Position numbers and translations under genes: made by a program. Source: Nageia nagi (Eukaryota > Pinophyta). From it: DNA of 64,000 bases. The notes under the pieces are model-generated. The model was not told the DNA's origin. It did not search any database and was given only the letters and a program-made list of their open reading frames with translations. The stretch is from assembly GCA_050084985.1 (NCBI GenBank), contig JBITNC010000001.1, positions 50,344,001 through 50,408,000 of the forward strand, given 5' to 3'. How positions within the stretch are numbered: the stretch's first letter is position 1; every line of letters starts with the position of its first letter. Of the stretch, positions 30,900 through 43,758 are shown in pieces.

Positions 30900-33330
30900 A
30901 GAATTGATGTCATGTTTATAGGTTTTTGGACACCCAAATTTTGTGTGTTTGTAAGAAGTTATCATAATTGATTTCACTCTACAATCAATTTGCACATCTC
31001 TTTGGCCTAACAACCAAATGTATGTTATCAATCATCCTCATGGGAGTGGTGGCATCATCATTATTTTAGGAAGCTAATCGAAAAGTAGCGTTGTTACATG
31101 GGGAATGGATCCCAATCATCATATTGTATGGATTTTGCTTGAAGTTGGTGGCATGTCATTCGAAGTCATTAACGTTTATGCCTTGAATGAGGCCCCAAAA
31201 AGATGTACTTTATGGTGGTGGTGTGTATTTTCACTTACACTAATCATTTGGTTGATGTGTTGAGATTTTAACATGGTTTAAAAAGCCTTCGATAAAATAA
31301 GCACCACTCCTAATAAATGGGCCCTTGAGGAGCATGAAGCATGGTTATTTATGAAGCATAAACTTGGGTTGTCAAACAATAATGCCAATTTTATTGTGGA
31401 GCACTTCCCTAAGCATTAGTGGTACACTTGGTCTAATCTCCAAGCTGGCCATGCAATAATACTCAAACTCCTTGATCGTGCAATGCTTTCCAATAGTTGG
31501 GAATTCTCCTTTTCTCGACATCTGCCTTTAGCTTCGTTTGTGGAGACTATTCTCAATTGAGTTTGCTTCTCTTCCAAAATGACATTACGGATCCCAATTC
31601 TTCCTTAACACTTGTTTCCTTCAAAGTGATGTTATGCTCTATCACATCCACCATGTGTGGAATCTGGTCTTAGAACTTCCAATGAGATGAGATGGATTGC
31701 ATGGTGGAATGACACAATTTTATGTACCTCTACTCTCTTGTGCAAGCTTGGCAAGAAGATTGCCCAATTCTGTTGTACTCCACCTTACCTCTTCAAGAAG
31801 AGTTCACTCAAGTTTTTGTTCAATTAGGATCCAACACCTTTAGTTCTCATCTGCAATTCCATGTTGCTCAAATCAAGCATGAGTTCAAGTTGGTGGAGTT
31901 ATACGAAGCCAAAGGAGCTCAAATTAAGGCTAGATTTCACCAACTTAAGATTAGGGATAAAGTATCCAAAGAATTCATTCAAAGGTTAAGACCTTCGAGG
32001 CAATCCACCCAATTCAAATCTTTATATGACAATAGAACCTGTTTGACATCTCTTTTTAAGATTGCCAAGTCTTTCACTCATCATTATACGCAAGTTTTTG
32101 CAGCTCAATCATACACCTCAATTAAAACTTAGGCACTAAAGCATTGCAAAGATGTGATGCCATCTCACCTTTTCTTTGTTATGAATGCAACAAGATCCTC
32201 TCTCATAAAGAGCTAGAAGATACCCTCTCCCAGATGGCAGATGGTAAAGCCCTTAGGTTAGACAACTTCCCTTGTGAATTTTACAAGTTCTATTGGGAGT
32301 TTGTTGGCCCATATTTACATAAGGTCTACCTTGAGGCCTTACACATAGGCTCTTTGGGTTTTATCATCAACAAAGGCAACATCAAGTTCATCCCTAAGAA
32401 AGGGGGTTTGAAGCTCATTACCAATTGGCAGCCCATCATCTTTTTGAATGTTAGTTATAATATTATTTCCAAAGCGATTGCTTTATGTATTTGACCCATT
32501 CTTCCTAGCATAGTTCACCCTAGGCAAATAGGTTTCATATAGAATTGTTACATTCTTTATAATGTCATACCAAATTGGGAAAGCATGAAATGGGATTGAT
32601 CCTCTAATCAACATGCCCTCTTCATTAAACTAGATTTTGAGAAAGCCTATGACCAAATTGAATGGGTATTCATTCTTTCTATGTTGGAGGCCCTAGGGTT
32701 TGGTCCCCAATTCGTTAGCATAGTCCAAATGCTCATTCAAGATGCTTAAGCAATTCTTTCTTTGAACAACAGTCAAATGAAAGCTATTGAGATTCACCAC
32801 TTAGTCAAGAAAGTTTATCCTTTGGCACCCTCACTCTATGTATTAATAGTAAAAGCATTTGGTTACCTCCTAGCTAGACACTCCTTTAATGGTAAAATTT
32901 GAGGGATCTCTCTACCTAATAACTAAGGGTAACTCATTAATGGCCATTTTGTCAACGATTCATTTCTAACCATTCAGGAGGATGAGCAATTTGTCTTTGA
33001 GGTAATTGATTGCCTCAACACATTTTGCAAAGCTTCCAACTCTAACATCTAGTGGAAGAAGACCTTTTTCTATAGGCAATCTCCCTTGCCCATGTTGGCA
33101 TGGCTTTCTCATTGGAATTTTGTTTACGTTCCATGGGTCATCCTCCCAACTATGGAATTATGTCATAAGAAAGGTAGAGAAAAAGTTAGAATATTGGAAT
33201 TCTAAGAAACTTTCTTTGTTTGGAAAGTTTCAAATTTGTTATAATGTTCTTGTCTCCACTCACATGTATTATTCTTCTTACTGGGTTCTTTCACAAACTT
33301 GTTACAATAAATTGGAAAAACCCTTATGAT
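30900..33330 (+). pseudogene. LINE-2 ORF2: endonuclease and reverse transcriptase (broken)
   Basis: Endonuclease text is partial (INHPHGSGGIIII, VINVYALNEAPKR). RT begins at 32144-32494 (LSQMADGKALRLDNFPCEFYKFYWEF, NIKFIPKKGG, LITNWQPI). It keeps the first catalytic Asp (FIKLDFEKAYDQIEW near 32630), but the second box reads HFVNDSFLT, with Asn in place of one Asp. The thumb follows to 33330 (KLSLFGKFQICYNVLVSTHMYYSSY). Confidence 0.82.
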
Positions 33331-34842
33331 ACTTCTTATAGAACAACCACACTAAGAAAAAAGGATTCCATCAAGTTGATTAGTATACTAGATTCCTTAG
33401 GATCAATAGGCACACTAGGAACTAGATTCCTTAGGATCAATTCAAGTGTGTTTTCAGCTTGAATCCATATAACAAGGCTACTTACGATATTGTTATGGAG
33501 CTTACATGTTATTTCATTGTCCATTAAATAAGCTAACATTATAAGAAAGCATGGTGGAAATATTAGGGATGGCATGTTGATACCCCCTTACTCAATTATG
33601 AAGCACCTTTTGGCTATAATTGATTTTTTTCAACAGAGCCTATAGTGCCACAACTTAACGAGAATGGGATTTTGTTTCTAGATATACTCACTGGAAACAA
33701 TGTTTTACAACAATGTGGGCCTCTTATCTTGAGCCCAATTTTTTTTTTTTTGTTTGGAGTCTTGTGAATTAGGGTCTCCCATTAGGTACCCAACTTAAGT
33801 ATTTAGGAATTCCTAACCCCTAATGTGCTCTCGATAATGAACCAGAGTCATGCATGCATATTTTTTGGTTGTGCAAAAGGTCCATGTATGCACGGGAGTG
33901 GTGTCATGCTTTTTTTCTCCTTGCATGCCTATTCCATTTTCTTGGTGGCATGCCCTTTTGGGGGATTCTTTCACCCTCACTTTACCCTTACAAGATGTCT
34001 GGCATATTTTTCATACCACTTTGTTGTTTTACATATGAAAGTCTAGGAACATAATTATTTTTCATGATGTTAATCCCTCCATAGAATTTGCTTTAGCTAA
34101 CAAAATAGAAATTTTCTTTGATGTATGGCTATATGTTATTAACCAAGCACATAAGGTGTAACTCGAGCTTTCACATTTTCTTGGAATATTGGGGCAATGT
34201 TCCATGTGTTATTAGTAAATTTCCTTCCAATAATGCTTCTTAGGAGCGGTTGCACTCTCTCTCATGCCAACGCCCACCATCACGTTTGTAGTGATAGAAA
34301 GTTGCTCACACTTGGGCTCATACATTTCCTCTAAGGAAACACTATGATATAGAGGCGAGTTCCTCTCATCCTCCTAGTGGATGGGATATGCCACCTTCTA
34401 TTGGGCCAACTACAAATTAGAATGCATCGCTAGTCACTTCTCCCCCAATACAAGGGGGATGGCGCCAACGTTTGCCTCCTTCTCAATAGGCCATCAAATG
34501 GGGAGATGCGAAAAGTAAAGAAGATAGTCCCTTCTGAGATAATGATGGTTGAGACCTATGTGCCATCCCTTCTAATGAATGGTAATGCATGGTTACCTTA
34601 GATGCACCCCCCCCACATGCTTTTCACATGATGTGAATGAGTGCTTACACTTTTCTAGCTTAGTGGTTTAGTGTTTTGATGTTTTGTGTTTATGGTTCTT
34701 AACCTTACTATGGGGTGAATTTGACTACTTTGTTACCTAACATGCAGTTAGGGTTAGGTATTAACTTTTTGGGGTATGCCTTTTACCACCCACAAACTTC
34801 CTTTTGATTGTAAAAGCTTGCCTTTTTCATTAAAAAAAAAAT

Positions 34843-35500
34843 TAGTAGATAAATATCTTCTATGAAAACTTGTTTTTTCTGGTTTAAATAAAAAAATCAA
34901 TTTTGAAAGAAAGATGTAGATATTTAAATCAGTTTATCATTTTTTTATATGTTTTTATGTATTGATTGCTTGGTATTTGTGATTTGTATGTTAATAGTTT
35001 TTTTTTTTTAAATGGAGAAATCATTCTCAATCATAGGATAATTTTTTTTTTGTAAAGACAACTCAAGGCTAAATACTTAAAAACAACAAATATAGGAAAA
35101 GTTCATGGAAAATGTCAAATTCGGATAAAAATTGAAAAAGATGATAAATTTGAGAAAAAATTGTTGTACATTTAAAAAACAAAAAACCATTTTTATATTT
35201 TTCTATAGAATATGCTTATCTAATTGCCATAAATGATTAAATTATTCCCATAAATGGTCATATCATCTACTTAAATATTCATGACATAAAATTAAAGAAA
35301 ATCATAGTAGATTGTAATTCATGTTCATAAATCATAACATTGATAAATGAAAATTAAATTCATCTACAAAATATATGTCAAATCGAGATATTGTAAGTGT
35401 ACTATTGTTGTCTCATAATTCCACTAAGTACCAAGTGCCAATAAGTACTAAAGTACTTAATAACTAAATACAATATCTCATCAATATGTACGGACCGAAG
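34843..35500. other. AT-rich gap, probably 3' flank of the hAT element
   Basis: No coding text. Because B2 appears inserted in the hAT unit, this stretch is likely hAT 3' sequence on the minus strand, cut on the left by LINE-2. I see no terminal inverted repeat to confirm it. Confidence 0.4.
35496..35500. repeat. B2 target-site duplication, left copy (CGAAG)
   Basis: CGAAG precedes the LTR; TGAAG follows the 3' LTR at 43759-43763. The single difference is C to T at a CpG, the change expected after methylation. Confidence 0.75.
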
Positions 35501-35999
35501 TGTTGGAATGTATAATGCATTATTGTAAATGTTTTATAATAATCTTCTATGTAAATTCACTAATACTTAAGGGTATCATTTGATACATTAAGTATTTAAG
35601 TGAATATGATAATGTAACTTGTTCTACACTCCATGTCATGAGCATGCTCGTTGGGTAAAAGGATGTGCATTTCATGTTCTTGTACATTGGGTAAAGGGGT
35701 GATTCAAATAGGGATTTTGGCCTATAAATAGAAGGCTCCATCTTTGGATCACATACCAATTTATAGAGTAAAGTTATGCTATAGGATAGTGTTTAAGAGA
35801 TGAGATTAGGAGATTTGTAAGAGTTCATATTTGTGAATGAAGTAAGATCTAGTTAGTGGATGTACTCCTAGTTGGAGGAACCACTTACATCATGTGTTAT
35901 CTTTGTGAGATTGCTTTGTGAGTTTTTTAGATGTGGATTGTGAGCTTACATGTGATCTTGAAAGTTTAGAGTTGTTAAGTTTATACTTCATTTCTCTCA
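35501..35999 (+). repeat. B2 5' LTR
   Basis: TGTTGGAATGTA...TTTCTCTCA, 499 bp, with a TATA box in CCTATAAATAGAAGGC at 35721-35736. Directly after it, TTGGTATCAGAACTTG (36001-36016) is the primer-binding site. Confidence 0.93.
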
Positions 36000-38515
36000 G
36001 TTGGTATCAGAACTTGTTGTGGAAGCTCTTTTTCTTGATGTGGTTGAAGGTATTCAACTTGGAGGTCTTGAACCTACTCTTCATTGTGAGGTAACAGATT
36101 TTTAAAGATATAACCTTTTTTTAAATGATACTAATAATTTTTTTGTTAGTTGCAATCTTTTTAATTAATATAACAAGATACTGGTATAATTTCTACATAC
36201 TAACATTTTTTTGTTAGTTATAATTTGTGGTTAAAGTTGCTTAAAAATAGCAATAAGATTTTGTTATAATGTTTGCAATGAAAGTTTACATTTTTTTACA
36301 CCCTAAAGTAGAAATTTAAAAAAAATTTGTAATTTTTTACAATTAAATGCATCCTATATGTGTGTTAAAAAAAAGAGAGAATTTTTTTATATATATATAC
36401 AAAATCTATTTTATATATATACAAAAAAATTATGTTTTGTATATATACATATATAACATCTTTTTTGCATAACAAAATCTGATTTCCCAATGCTAATAGT
36501 TTGTGGGGTACACTAGACTAATGAATAGGTTGGAATGGCAGAGTCCAACTTAGGTGGCGGCTCTAAATCCTCTGCGTCGTGTCATCACTTACCCATTGGA
36601 ATTTGTTTTTCTCAACCAGTGACTGCCACCCCCATTTCTTCTACTGTGACTCTCACCTCCCTTCGTTGTTTGGCTCCTTACATGAGCCCCTTCATTCGCT
36701 CTATCCAAAAGGTTAAAAAATTTCGCGTAAGAGGGGGCTGAAACCAAAAGACCAATTGTGGACTCCTTCACGTGATTAAACTATGACCTTGTGTTCAGCT
36801 CCCTCCTCCTTCCTCTCTCCTTTAGCCACCACTCACGCTATTAGACTTGTGTTGAGTCTGCTGCCTTTGCCATGAGTCCATCACCTCCACTGTGATCCCT
36901 CCTCCTCGTGGCTCCTTCCTCTCCCCTTCGACCACCCACTCTTCTCGCACGGCCATCTCTGCACCCCTAGTCTCATCCCCTTCACCTCATTTTTTTACTC
37001 ATGATTAATCTATTTTTTTTTGGTTGCCTTTAGCCTTTAATGTCTCTACTAGCATTCATGTCTTGTGTAAATGTATACTTCATGTTTTTTTTACCCATCA
37101 TGAATTGCCTTTAAGATAGTTCTAAAGTAGATAGATTGTCCAAATTTCATTAATGTTAAAGTATATTTTCATCATTACTCCTAAAATGGAGATTTTATTT
37201 GCTTAAGTTTTAATTTACCTAAGTAAATTATTAATTTAATTTTTTTAAAAAAGAGAGATGCTACTTTAATTTAGCTATGCTACTCTTTAAGTAAAAAGAG
37301 GGAATTTGTATAAATTTCTTACTTAATTTTTTATCTAGTATGCATACTAAATTTTTATTTTAAGTTAAAGAGTTGCATGCTTATGCTTAGTACTTAAATT
37401 TTAAGTTAAATTCATGCTTAATACTTATTTGTTAAGTTGATAAATGCATGCTTCGTACTTAATTTTTAAGCTAATATTGTATGTTTTTAGAACTTATTTG
37501 TTAAGTTAATAATGCATGCTTAAGGACTTAAATTTTTAAGTTAATGCTTAGGACTTAAATTTTTTAAGATGCATGCTTATGACTTAAAAATGCATGTTGA
37601 GTATCTATTCTTTATGCAAAGTTAACTTATGCAAATTATGAAATTAATGCATAAGTATTTATCAATTTTTTTTTGCAAAGTTAAGTTGTGCAAATTTATG
37701 GACCTATGTAAAGATGTCCTCTAGGGGTTAGTAAACAAAATCCATTGGACTCTTAAGGTTCCATGTTATGGATGTATGATGTTTAATTTATGCACTTTAC
37801 GTTATGTTTAACACTTTTGCTTTATTTACTTATACAAAAATTGTAAACATTGAAATGAGCGACCCCCTAAAATGAACACATCCAAACATACATTTCACAA
37901 CATGACTTATTTAGGGATCCATGAGGTGAGGATAGGTGAATTGGAGCCTTTAAGTCTGATGATTTAATTGGTGAAAAGTTTATACTTCTCAATTGCCCTT
38001 AAGTCTTCTGTTGGTCTAAACATAACTCCAATAGGTGGACAGGCATATGTGTAGTGATACCATATGTTCGCATGTCCATTCAGGGATTATCCTGATAACC
38101 TAAGAGGATAACTTAAAACCTAATTAAAATTAATAATTTGGCTAATCCAATATACATCATAACCTTAAAAAATAGTAAGTACTTCTCCTTGTGAGAGCAT
38201 AATACTAACCAAAGAGAATTGGTTAAGGATTGGTAGTACATGGGATCCTCTTGTGTGGACATCTAGGTGAAGGCTTAATTTTAGATAAGAAAATAAGCCT
38301 CAACAATGTCACTCTACATCTATGGTTCTTGAGATGAGAAATGTATTTGGGTACATGGGTTATTATTTGAATTGTAAAAACTTTGCACTTGTAAATCAAA
38401 TCAAGTATGTCTCTAGTGTTAAATTTAACATGTATTATTTACTTGGTTAAAACTTAACATTTAATGTTGTTTATTGAACCACATGCTTATTACTTTTCAC
38501 ATTCTTATGTAGTAA
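36000..38515 (+). other. B2 primer site and 2.5-kb leader
   Basis: It begins with the initiator-Met-type primer site (36001-36016). The part from about 36530 to 37000 is richer in C and T, with many CTCC runs. A 68-codon frame there (36535-36741) has no domain. 37330-37620 is an AT-rich degenerate repeat built on TTAAGTTAAT-ATGCATGCTTA-GACTTAAATTTTT, also present in B3 (about 48000-48230). 37905 onward is the segment shared with B1 and B3. Confidence 0.7.
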
Positions 38516-39540
38516 ATGGAAAACTCATTTTTACCCAAACACATTCTTGATGGTTTCAACTTTAGGATTTGAGAACTTTGGATGAAAGTTGAGTTGCAGG
38601 TAAGAAATATTTGGCAAATAGTGAATGAGAACCTTGTTGCTCCTACAGATGAGAAGGCACTTGAAACCTACAACATGAAAAATGAGTTAGCAACCTTCAT
38701 GATTTTTTATGTAGTTTAAGATGATGTGCTCTTGATGATTTCCTCTTCAACTTCAAAAAAGATAGCTTGGGATAAGCTTAAGTAAATATATCTTGGTTCA
38801 AAGTTTTCAAGAAGGTTTACCATTCTCTAAAAGTTACTTCAATCTCATCAAAGGAAAGATGAAAATGTTGCCATTTACTTGAACAAAATCATTGACTTAA
38901 GGACCCAACTTGTTGCTTGTGAATGCAATTGAATCAATAATGAGTTCATGGTCTTCATCACTCTTCAAAGTTTGAAAACTTTATGATGTTTATAGAAACA
39001 AGGCTTGATGATGAAGAATAAGTCTTCTCCTTTGAGAACCTTTCTAGGTTCCTTTTAAAGCATGAGAAAACCCTTAACAAAAAGATGTTGATTTCTTCCT
39101 CTAAAATAATAACATTGCTCTTGGAGCAATCAAAACTCCTTTCAAGAAGAAGTTCAACCATCAAAAGAAATCTTATTCTTATTTCTCCAAAAGGTTTGAG
39201 AAAAGAGGTAATGGCATCAACGGTAGCATCAGGAACAATGACAACAACAACTATTTCAAGCAAAGAGATGAAAAAAGTAAAGTAAATAATCTATTTTTTT
39301 AAAAAAAGTTTGATTGTAATTGTAACTATTATGGCATCTAAGATCACAAAGAAATTGATTGCTATAAAAAGAAAAAAGAGAAAAAGAATGAAGGTAATGG
39401 TAATGCAAAGAACTTCAAAGAAAAAAAGAATATTCAAGTTGGTTTTGCTATGATGCTCTACTCTATGTCTCATACTTTTTCATTCGATTGGATTGTTGAC
39501 TCTGGTTGCACTAATCACCTATGCTTTGAAAAAAAAAGTT
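38516..39540 (+). pseudogene. B2 gag and protease (broken)
   Basis: The ATG at 38516 aligns with B1 and B3. LRTFGLRTLDES-type text is shifted, then IWQIVNENLVAPTDEKALETYNMKNELATFMIFYVV and DKLK appear. The knuckle near 39312 reads CNCNYYGI-DHKEIDCYKK. The protease core FDWIVDSGCTNHLCFEK near 39482 is intact, unlike in B1 and B3. Confidence 0.75.
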
Positions 39541-39778
39541 TGAGAACTTTCATAAGTATAAAAAAATGCAGTTGTGATAGGTGATAACTCTACCCTTGAA
39601 GTCCAAGGAATTATAAGTATGTTGATTCAAAGAAGGTTCTTGATAATCTTCTCTATGTTCCTAATCTTAGGATGAACCTTCTCTTTGTGATCTAAGTTGC
39701 TAGAAAAAGATACTCTTTTGAGTTTGACTATTAATTATATTGCATTAAGAAAGAACTTACCATGTTGGTTAAAAGATA

Positions 39779-40830
39779 ATGAAGAATGATCTCTATATTA
39801 TGGATCAAGTTCCATCAAAAATATGTGTTGCTACAAATGTGTGTTCTAGAGGTAATGTTTGGCACCATAATTCAGGGCACCTTAACCATAAGAGTATTCA
39901 TGTCATAAAAGATCAAGAACTTGTGGAAGGTTTGTCTTCAATTTCTCCTTCAGTTGGTCTATTGAGAAGTGCATTCTTGGTAAGATGCATAAATTTTTTT
40001 TTGAAAAAGATAAGGTAACAAGAGCATCTCAACCTCTTCAACTTATGCATTCAGATTGGATGGGTTAATTTCAAATTAAGTCATTTGGAGGAGCATCTTA
40101 CATCTTGAACTTCATTAATGAATTTAGTAGAATGACCTTTTGGTATCTAATTGAGCACAAGAATCAAACCTTTGAGAATTTTAAGGTTTTTAAGGCTTAG
40201 TTGAAAATCAAATTAAACTTAAAATTAAGATGTTGAGATCAGATAATGGGGGAGAATATAATAGCAATGAATTCAATGATATTATGCTAAGTATGGAATC
40301 AAGAGGTATTTATGATTCCTTACATTCTCAATAGAATGGTGTTGTTGAAAGGAAAAATAGAATAATTATAGAAATGGTTAGATGCATGTTGGATAATCTT
40401 TCTAGTTTCTTATGGGGTGAAGCTATGAGCACTATTATTTACACCTTAAATAAGTGTTCCACAAAATCTATTCTAGATAAAACTCATTTTGAAGCATGGT
40501 TAGGAAGAAAACCTAACATTTCTCACCTTAGGGTATTTGGTTGTGAAGCATTCTCTTACATTATTTTTGAGAAAAGGAAGAAGTTGGATAAAAGAGTTGA
40601 AAAATGTATCTTATGGGTTATGAAAATCAGCATAGAGGCTATAGGGTCTACTCTTCATCTTACAAAATTATGTTTATTTCAAGGGATGTAAAGTTCAATG
40701 AATTTTTTGAAGAATTTACTTTTAATGAGGATGTTGATGATCCAAAGGACTCTTTAGTTGTACCTAACTAGTTAGATATTGATGTAGACAAGTCACTTCA
40801 GGAATAAAATTATCCAAAATAAAGGGTAAC
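39779..40830 (+). pseudogene. B2 integrase (broken)
   Basis: The zinc region reads VWHHNSGHLNHKSIHV (39858-39905; one His pair kept). The core is SDWMG..., LRSDNGGEYNSNEFND (about 40228), then NGVVERKNRIIIEMV, which keeps the Glu. The open piece 40374-40691 gives LSSFLWGEAMSTIIYTLNKCSTKS and HLRVFGCEAFSYIIFEKRKK. Frameshifts lie near 40285 and 40610. Confidence 0.8.
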
Positions 40831-40879
40831 AAGGAGCATGACTTGAACAAATCCTTATTTTCCAAGATTGACAACAAAC

Positions 40880-42560
40880 ATGAGTCCTTAACCTTAAAGA
40901 AGCTTCTAAGCACGAGTGCTGAATGGAAGCCATGAAAGTGGAGTATGAGGTGCTTATGAAAAATAAAATTTGGAACTTGGTTCCTTATTCCAATGATAAG
41001 AATATGATTGGTAATAAATGGATCTTATAAGGTAAAGTTTAATTCAGTTGGAGATATTGAAAAATATAAGGTAAGGTTAGTAACCAAAGGTTTTTCTTAA
41101 AAATACGATGTAGATTATGAAGAAACCTTTGCTCTAATAGTAAAGATGTCTATTGTGAGAATTATCCTTGCTCTTTCTATAGCTCAAAGATGAAAAGTTT
41201 TTCAACTTAACATTAGGAGTGAATTTCTTAATGGTGAATTAGATGTGGAAATCTTCATGAATCAACTAGAAGGGCTCATTATGGAAGGTAAAGAGTCCTT
41301 TGTGTGCAAGATAAATAAGTCATTATATGAACTTAAGTAAGCAGCTAGAGCCTGGTATAGAAAGATTTTATGGTATTTTGTAAATATTCTCCAAGTGTTT
41401 TTCTGACTTCGATCTATATGTGCTCAATCAAGAAAAAGATATGGTCTTGATTCTCCTTTATGTGGATGATCTTTTGATAACTAAGAATAATAATAAAATC
41501 ATTCAATAGTGAATATCTAAACTTAAGACAACATTTGAAATGACTGATTTTAGTCTCTTGCACTACTATCTTGAAATGTAAATGTATTAATACAAAGATT
41601 GTACTTATCTCAATCAATCTAAGTATATATCAAACATATTATAGAAGTTTGGAATGGAGGAGTGTAGATATGATATGATCCTAGTCTCTCCTAGAATCAC
41701 TATTTCTTTGAGCTCCAACTCTTAGTTAGCTAATGCTATAGCTTATAGGCAATTAATTGGTAGTTTTTTGTATTTGACTATTTTTAGGCCATATATTATT
41801 TTTATAGTGAATATGATGGCATGATTCATGCAAAACCTTATGTTGAGCACCTCAATGTTGTTAAACAAATCTTAAGGTATGTTTCAAGGACTAAGGATCT
41901 TGCTCTCAAGTATTCTAAGTTGCCCTCATTTGTTCTCCCTAGATTATCAGATTCTGAATATGGTAGAGATATAGATGATAAGAAATCAACCTTTATGTAT
42001 GTGTTTAGCATTGGTTCAGGTGCTATCTCTTAAGCTTCCAAGAAGCAACCTACTATTTTTCTTTCCACCACAAAAGTTGAATACCATGCCATGTCTGTTG
42101 TAGCCCAGGAAGCTATTTGGCTAAGGCATATTTTGAAAGAAATTGGATATGAGCAAGCTAGCTCATCTTTGATTTCTTCAAGTAATTAGTTGGATATTTC
42201 TTTGGTTAAGAACTCTACTAATTTGTTCACTAAGTGAGATCTAATTTGTGGAGTATTTTCTATCAAAAAAGCATAACTTTTGACATATTTTATGCTCTAA
42301 TGGAACACAAGATTCTTAACCAAAGAAGATTTATAAAGTTATTTTGATGGAAAATACTCCACAAATTAGATCTCACTTTCTTCTAATCTTATCTTCTAAA
42401 CACTATCCTATAGCATAAATTTACTCCACAAGTTTTGATGGCATCATACACCTAGAGTATTTTCCATCCACTTTGAACTTTGCTAATTTGTTCACCAAGC
42501 CCCTCATAGAAGCTCAATTATGTAAGTTTAAAGATGCTATGGGGTTGGTGAAGTTTCCCT
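40880..42560 (+). pseudogene. B2 reverse transcriptase and RNase H (broken)
   Basis: RT text runs from AKMEAMKVEYEVLMKNKIW through LILLYVDDLLI (YVDD intact, 41459-41470). RNase H is readable at 41821-42033 (RYVSRTKDLALKYSKL, RLSDSEYGRDIDDKKST). Near 42230 the frame is replaced by a fold-back insertion (see 42235-42430). After it the RNase H tail resumes (DGIIHLEYFPSTLNFANLFTKPLIEAQ). Confidence 0.82.
42235..42430. repeat. Fold-back with an inverted LTR fragment inside B2
   Basis: GTGAGATCTAATTTGTGGAG... (about 42236-42270) is the reverse complement of ...CTCCACAAATTAGATCTCAC (about 42341-42376), about 35 bp each, with a loop of about 70 bp. 42364-42430 matches the reverse complement of the family B LTR (AAACACTATCCTATAGCATAA, then TTTACTCCACAA) with a short internal deletion. 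B1 and B3 do not have it. The text just left of it (TAATTTGTTCACTAAG) repeats the text at about 42482, suggesting template switching. Confidence 0.82.
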
Positions 42561-42734
42561 CAAGGGAGAGTGAAGGTTGAATTTTTATGTTGAATTTCTA
42601 TTTGTGATGACAACTTCACCTCTAGGAGGATTTTGTGTTGTATAGTGTTGATTTTATTGTACACAATGGTAAGTTCACTCTTCATGGGGAACTTATTTTA
42701 CAAATTTTTTAAACTAAAAATATTGGCCAATCTA

Positions 42735-42815
42735 GCACTATTCAATTATCCATGTGTGAGGAACTCTTATGTGTCTTTTGGCATTATTTAGTTATCCATA
42801 TGTGAGGAACTCATG
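42735..42815 (+). repeat. B2 3' UTR tandem repeat, two copies
   Basis: GCACTATTCAATTATCCATGTGTGAGGAACTC and a second copy about 50 bp later. This is the same unit as in B1 and B3. Confidence 0.7.
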
Positions 42816-43259
42816 TGTGCATTTTTTGATAAGCAACACATGCTTTATATATAACAGGTGACTATGAGTTTTGTCTTGGCATCTTCATGATGACTTATAA
42901 TTCACCATTAATTAGTTCACAATGGCATTTGTGTGATTCATCTATCCTAGTTGATATGAATATGTTGCATCTAACTGATCTTGTTATTTGAATTACTTAT
43001 GACTTGTAGATTACTTACTTCAGGTATGTAGGCTCTTTGAGACTCTTCATGACTTGTAGTTGGATGACTACATATACATTAAAATTGGTTGTGGTTAATG
43101 ATTGTATTTAGCAAAGTAGTGAGTCTCAAACTAGATCTTTCTTACTTCACAAATATGTAAAAAGTTTTCATATCTGTTGTATCTATTTGAAGGAGAACTC
43201 TCTTACTTTTTTCTTCCTTCCTCTTTTTTTGCTCTATCCAAATATTGCATTTAGGGGAG

Positions 43260-43758
43260 TGTTGGAATGTATAATGCATTATTGTAAAGATTTAATAATA
43301 ATTTTCTATGTAAGTTCACTAGTACTTAAGGGTATCATTTGATACCTTACGTATTTAAGTAAATATGATAATGTAACTTGTCCTATATTCCATGTCATGA
43401 GCATGCCTATTGGGTAAAAGGATGTGCATGTCATGCTTTTGTATATTAGGTAAAAAGGTTATCCAAAGAGGGATTTTGGCCTATAAATAGAAGGCTCCCT
43501 CTTTGAATCACACACTAATTTGTGGAGTAAAGTTATGCTATAGGATAGTGTTTAGGAGATAAGATTAGAAGATTTGTAAGAGTTCATATTGGTAAATGAA
43601 GTGAGATCTAGTTAGTGGATGTACTCCTAGTTGGAGGAACCACTTACATTATGTGTTATCTTTGTGAGATTACTTTGTGAGTTTGTTAGATGTGGATTGT
43701 GAGATTACATATGATTTTGGAAGTTTAGAGTTGTTAAGTTTATACTTCATTTCTCTCT
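43260..43758 (+). repeat. B2 3' LTR
   Basis: 499-bp partner of 35501-35999, preceded by AGGGGAG. The last base is T where the 5' LTR has A, so the terminal CA has decayed to CT. The TATA region is CCTATAAATAGAAGGC near 43480. Confidence 0.92.

Larger units (their letters stand above)
29522..34842 (+). mobile_element. L1-type LINE (LINE-2), long but decayed
   Basis: It contains ORF1 (about 29636-30480), endonuclease (about 30900-31640), RT (about 32190-33000), thumb and zf-RVT-like region to about 34060, a 3' UTR and an A-run at 34832-34842. The left boundary is uncertain. TTAGTAG at 29212-29218 also follows the tail (34842-34848). If that is the target duplication, the element starts near 29219 and the TRIM sits inside its 5' UTR. 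Stops and shifts throughout. Confidence 0.85.
35501..43758 (+). mobile_element. Ty1/copia family B, copy B2, full length
   Basis: An 8,258-bp element with 499-bp LTRs at both ends, an initiator-Met primer site at 36001, a long leader to 38515, decayed gag-pro-int-RT-RNaseH, and polypurine tract AGGGGAG at 43253-43259. A CGAAG/TGAAG target duplication flanks it. I count roughly 45 LTR differences (about 90% identity), so it is much older than element C. Its flanks are hAT sequence on the right and probably on the left. Confidence 0.93.

Noticed and set aside
36535-36741. 68-codon frame in the B2 leader
   Set aside because: It lies in a C/T-rich segment with an overlapping minus-strand frame of similar length; no homology recognised and no equivalent frame in B3.
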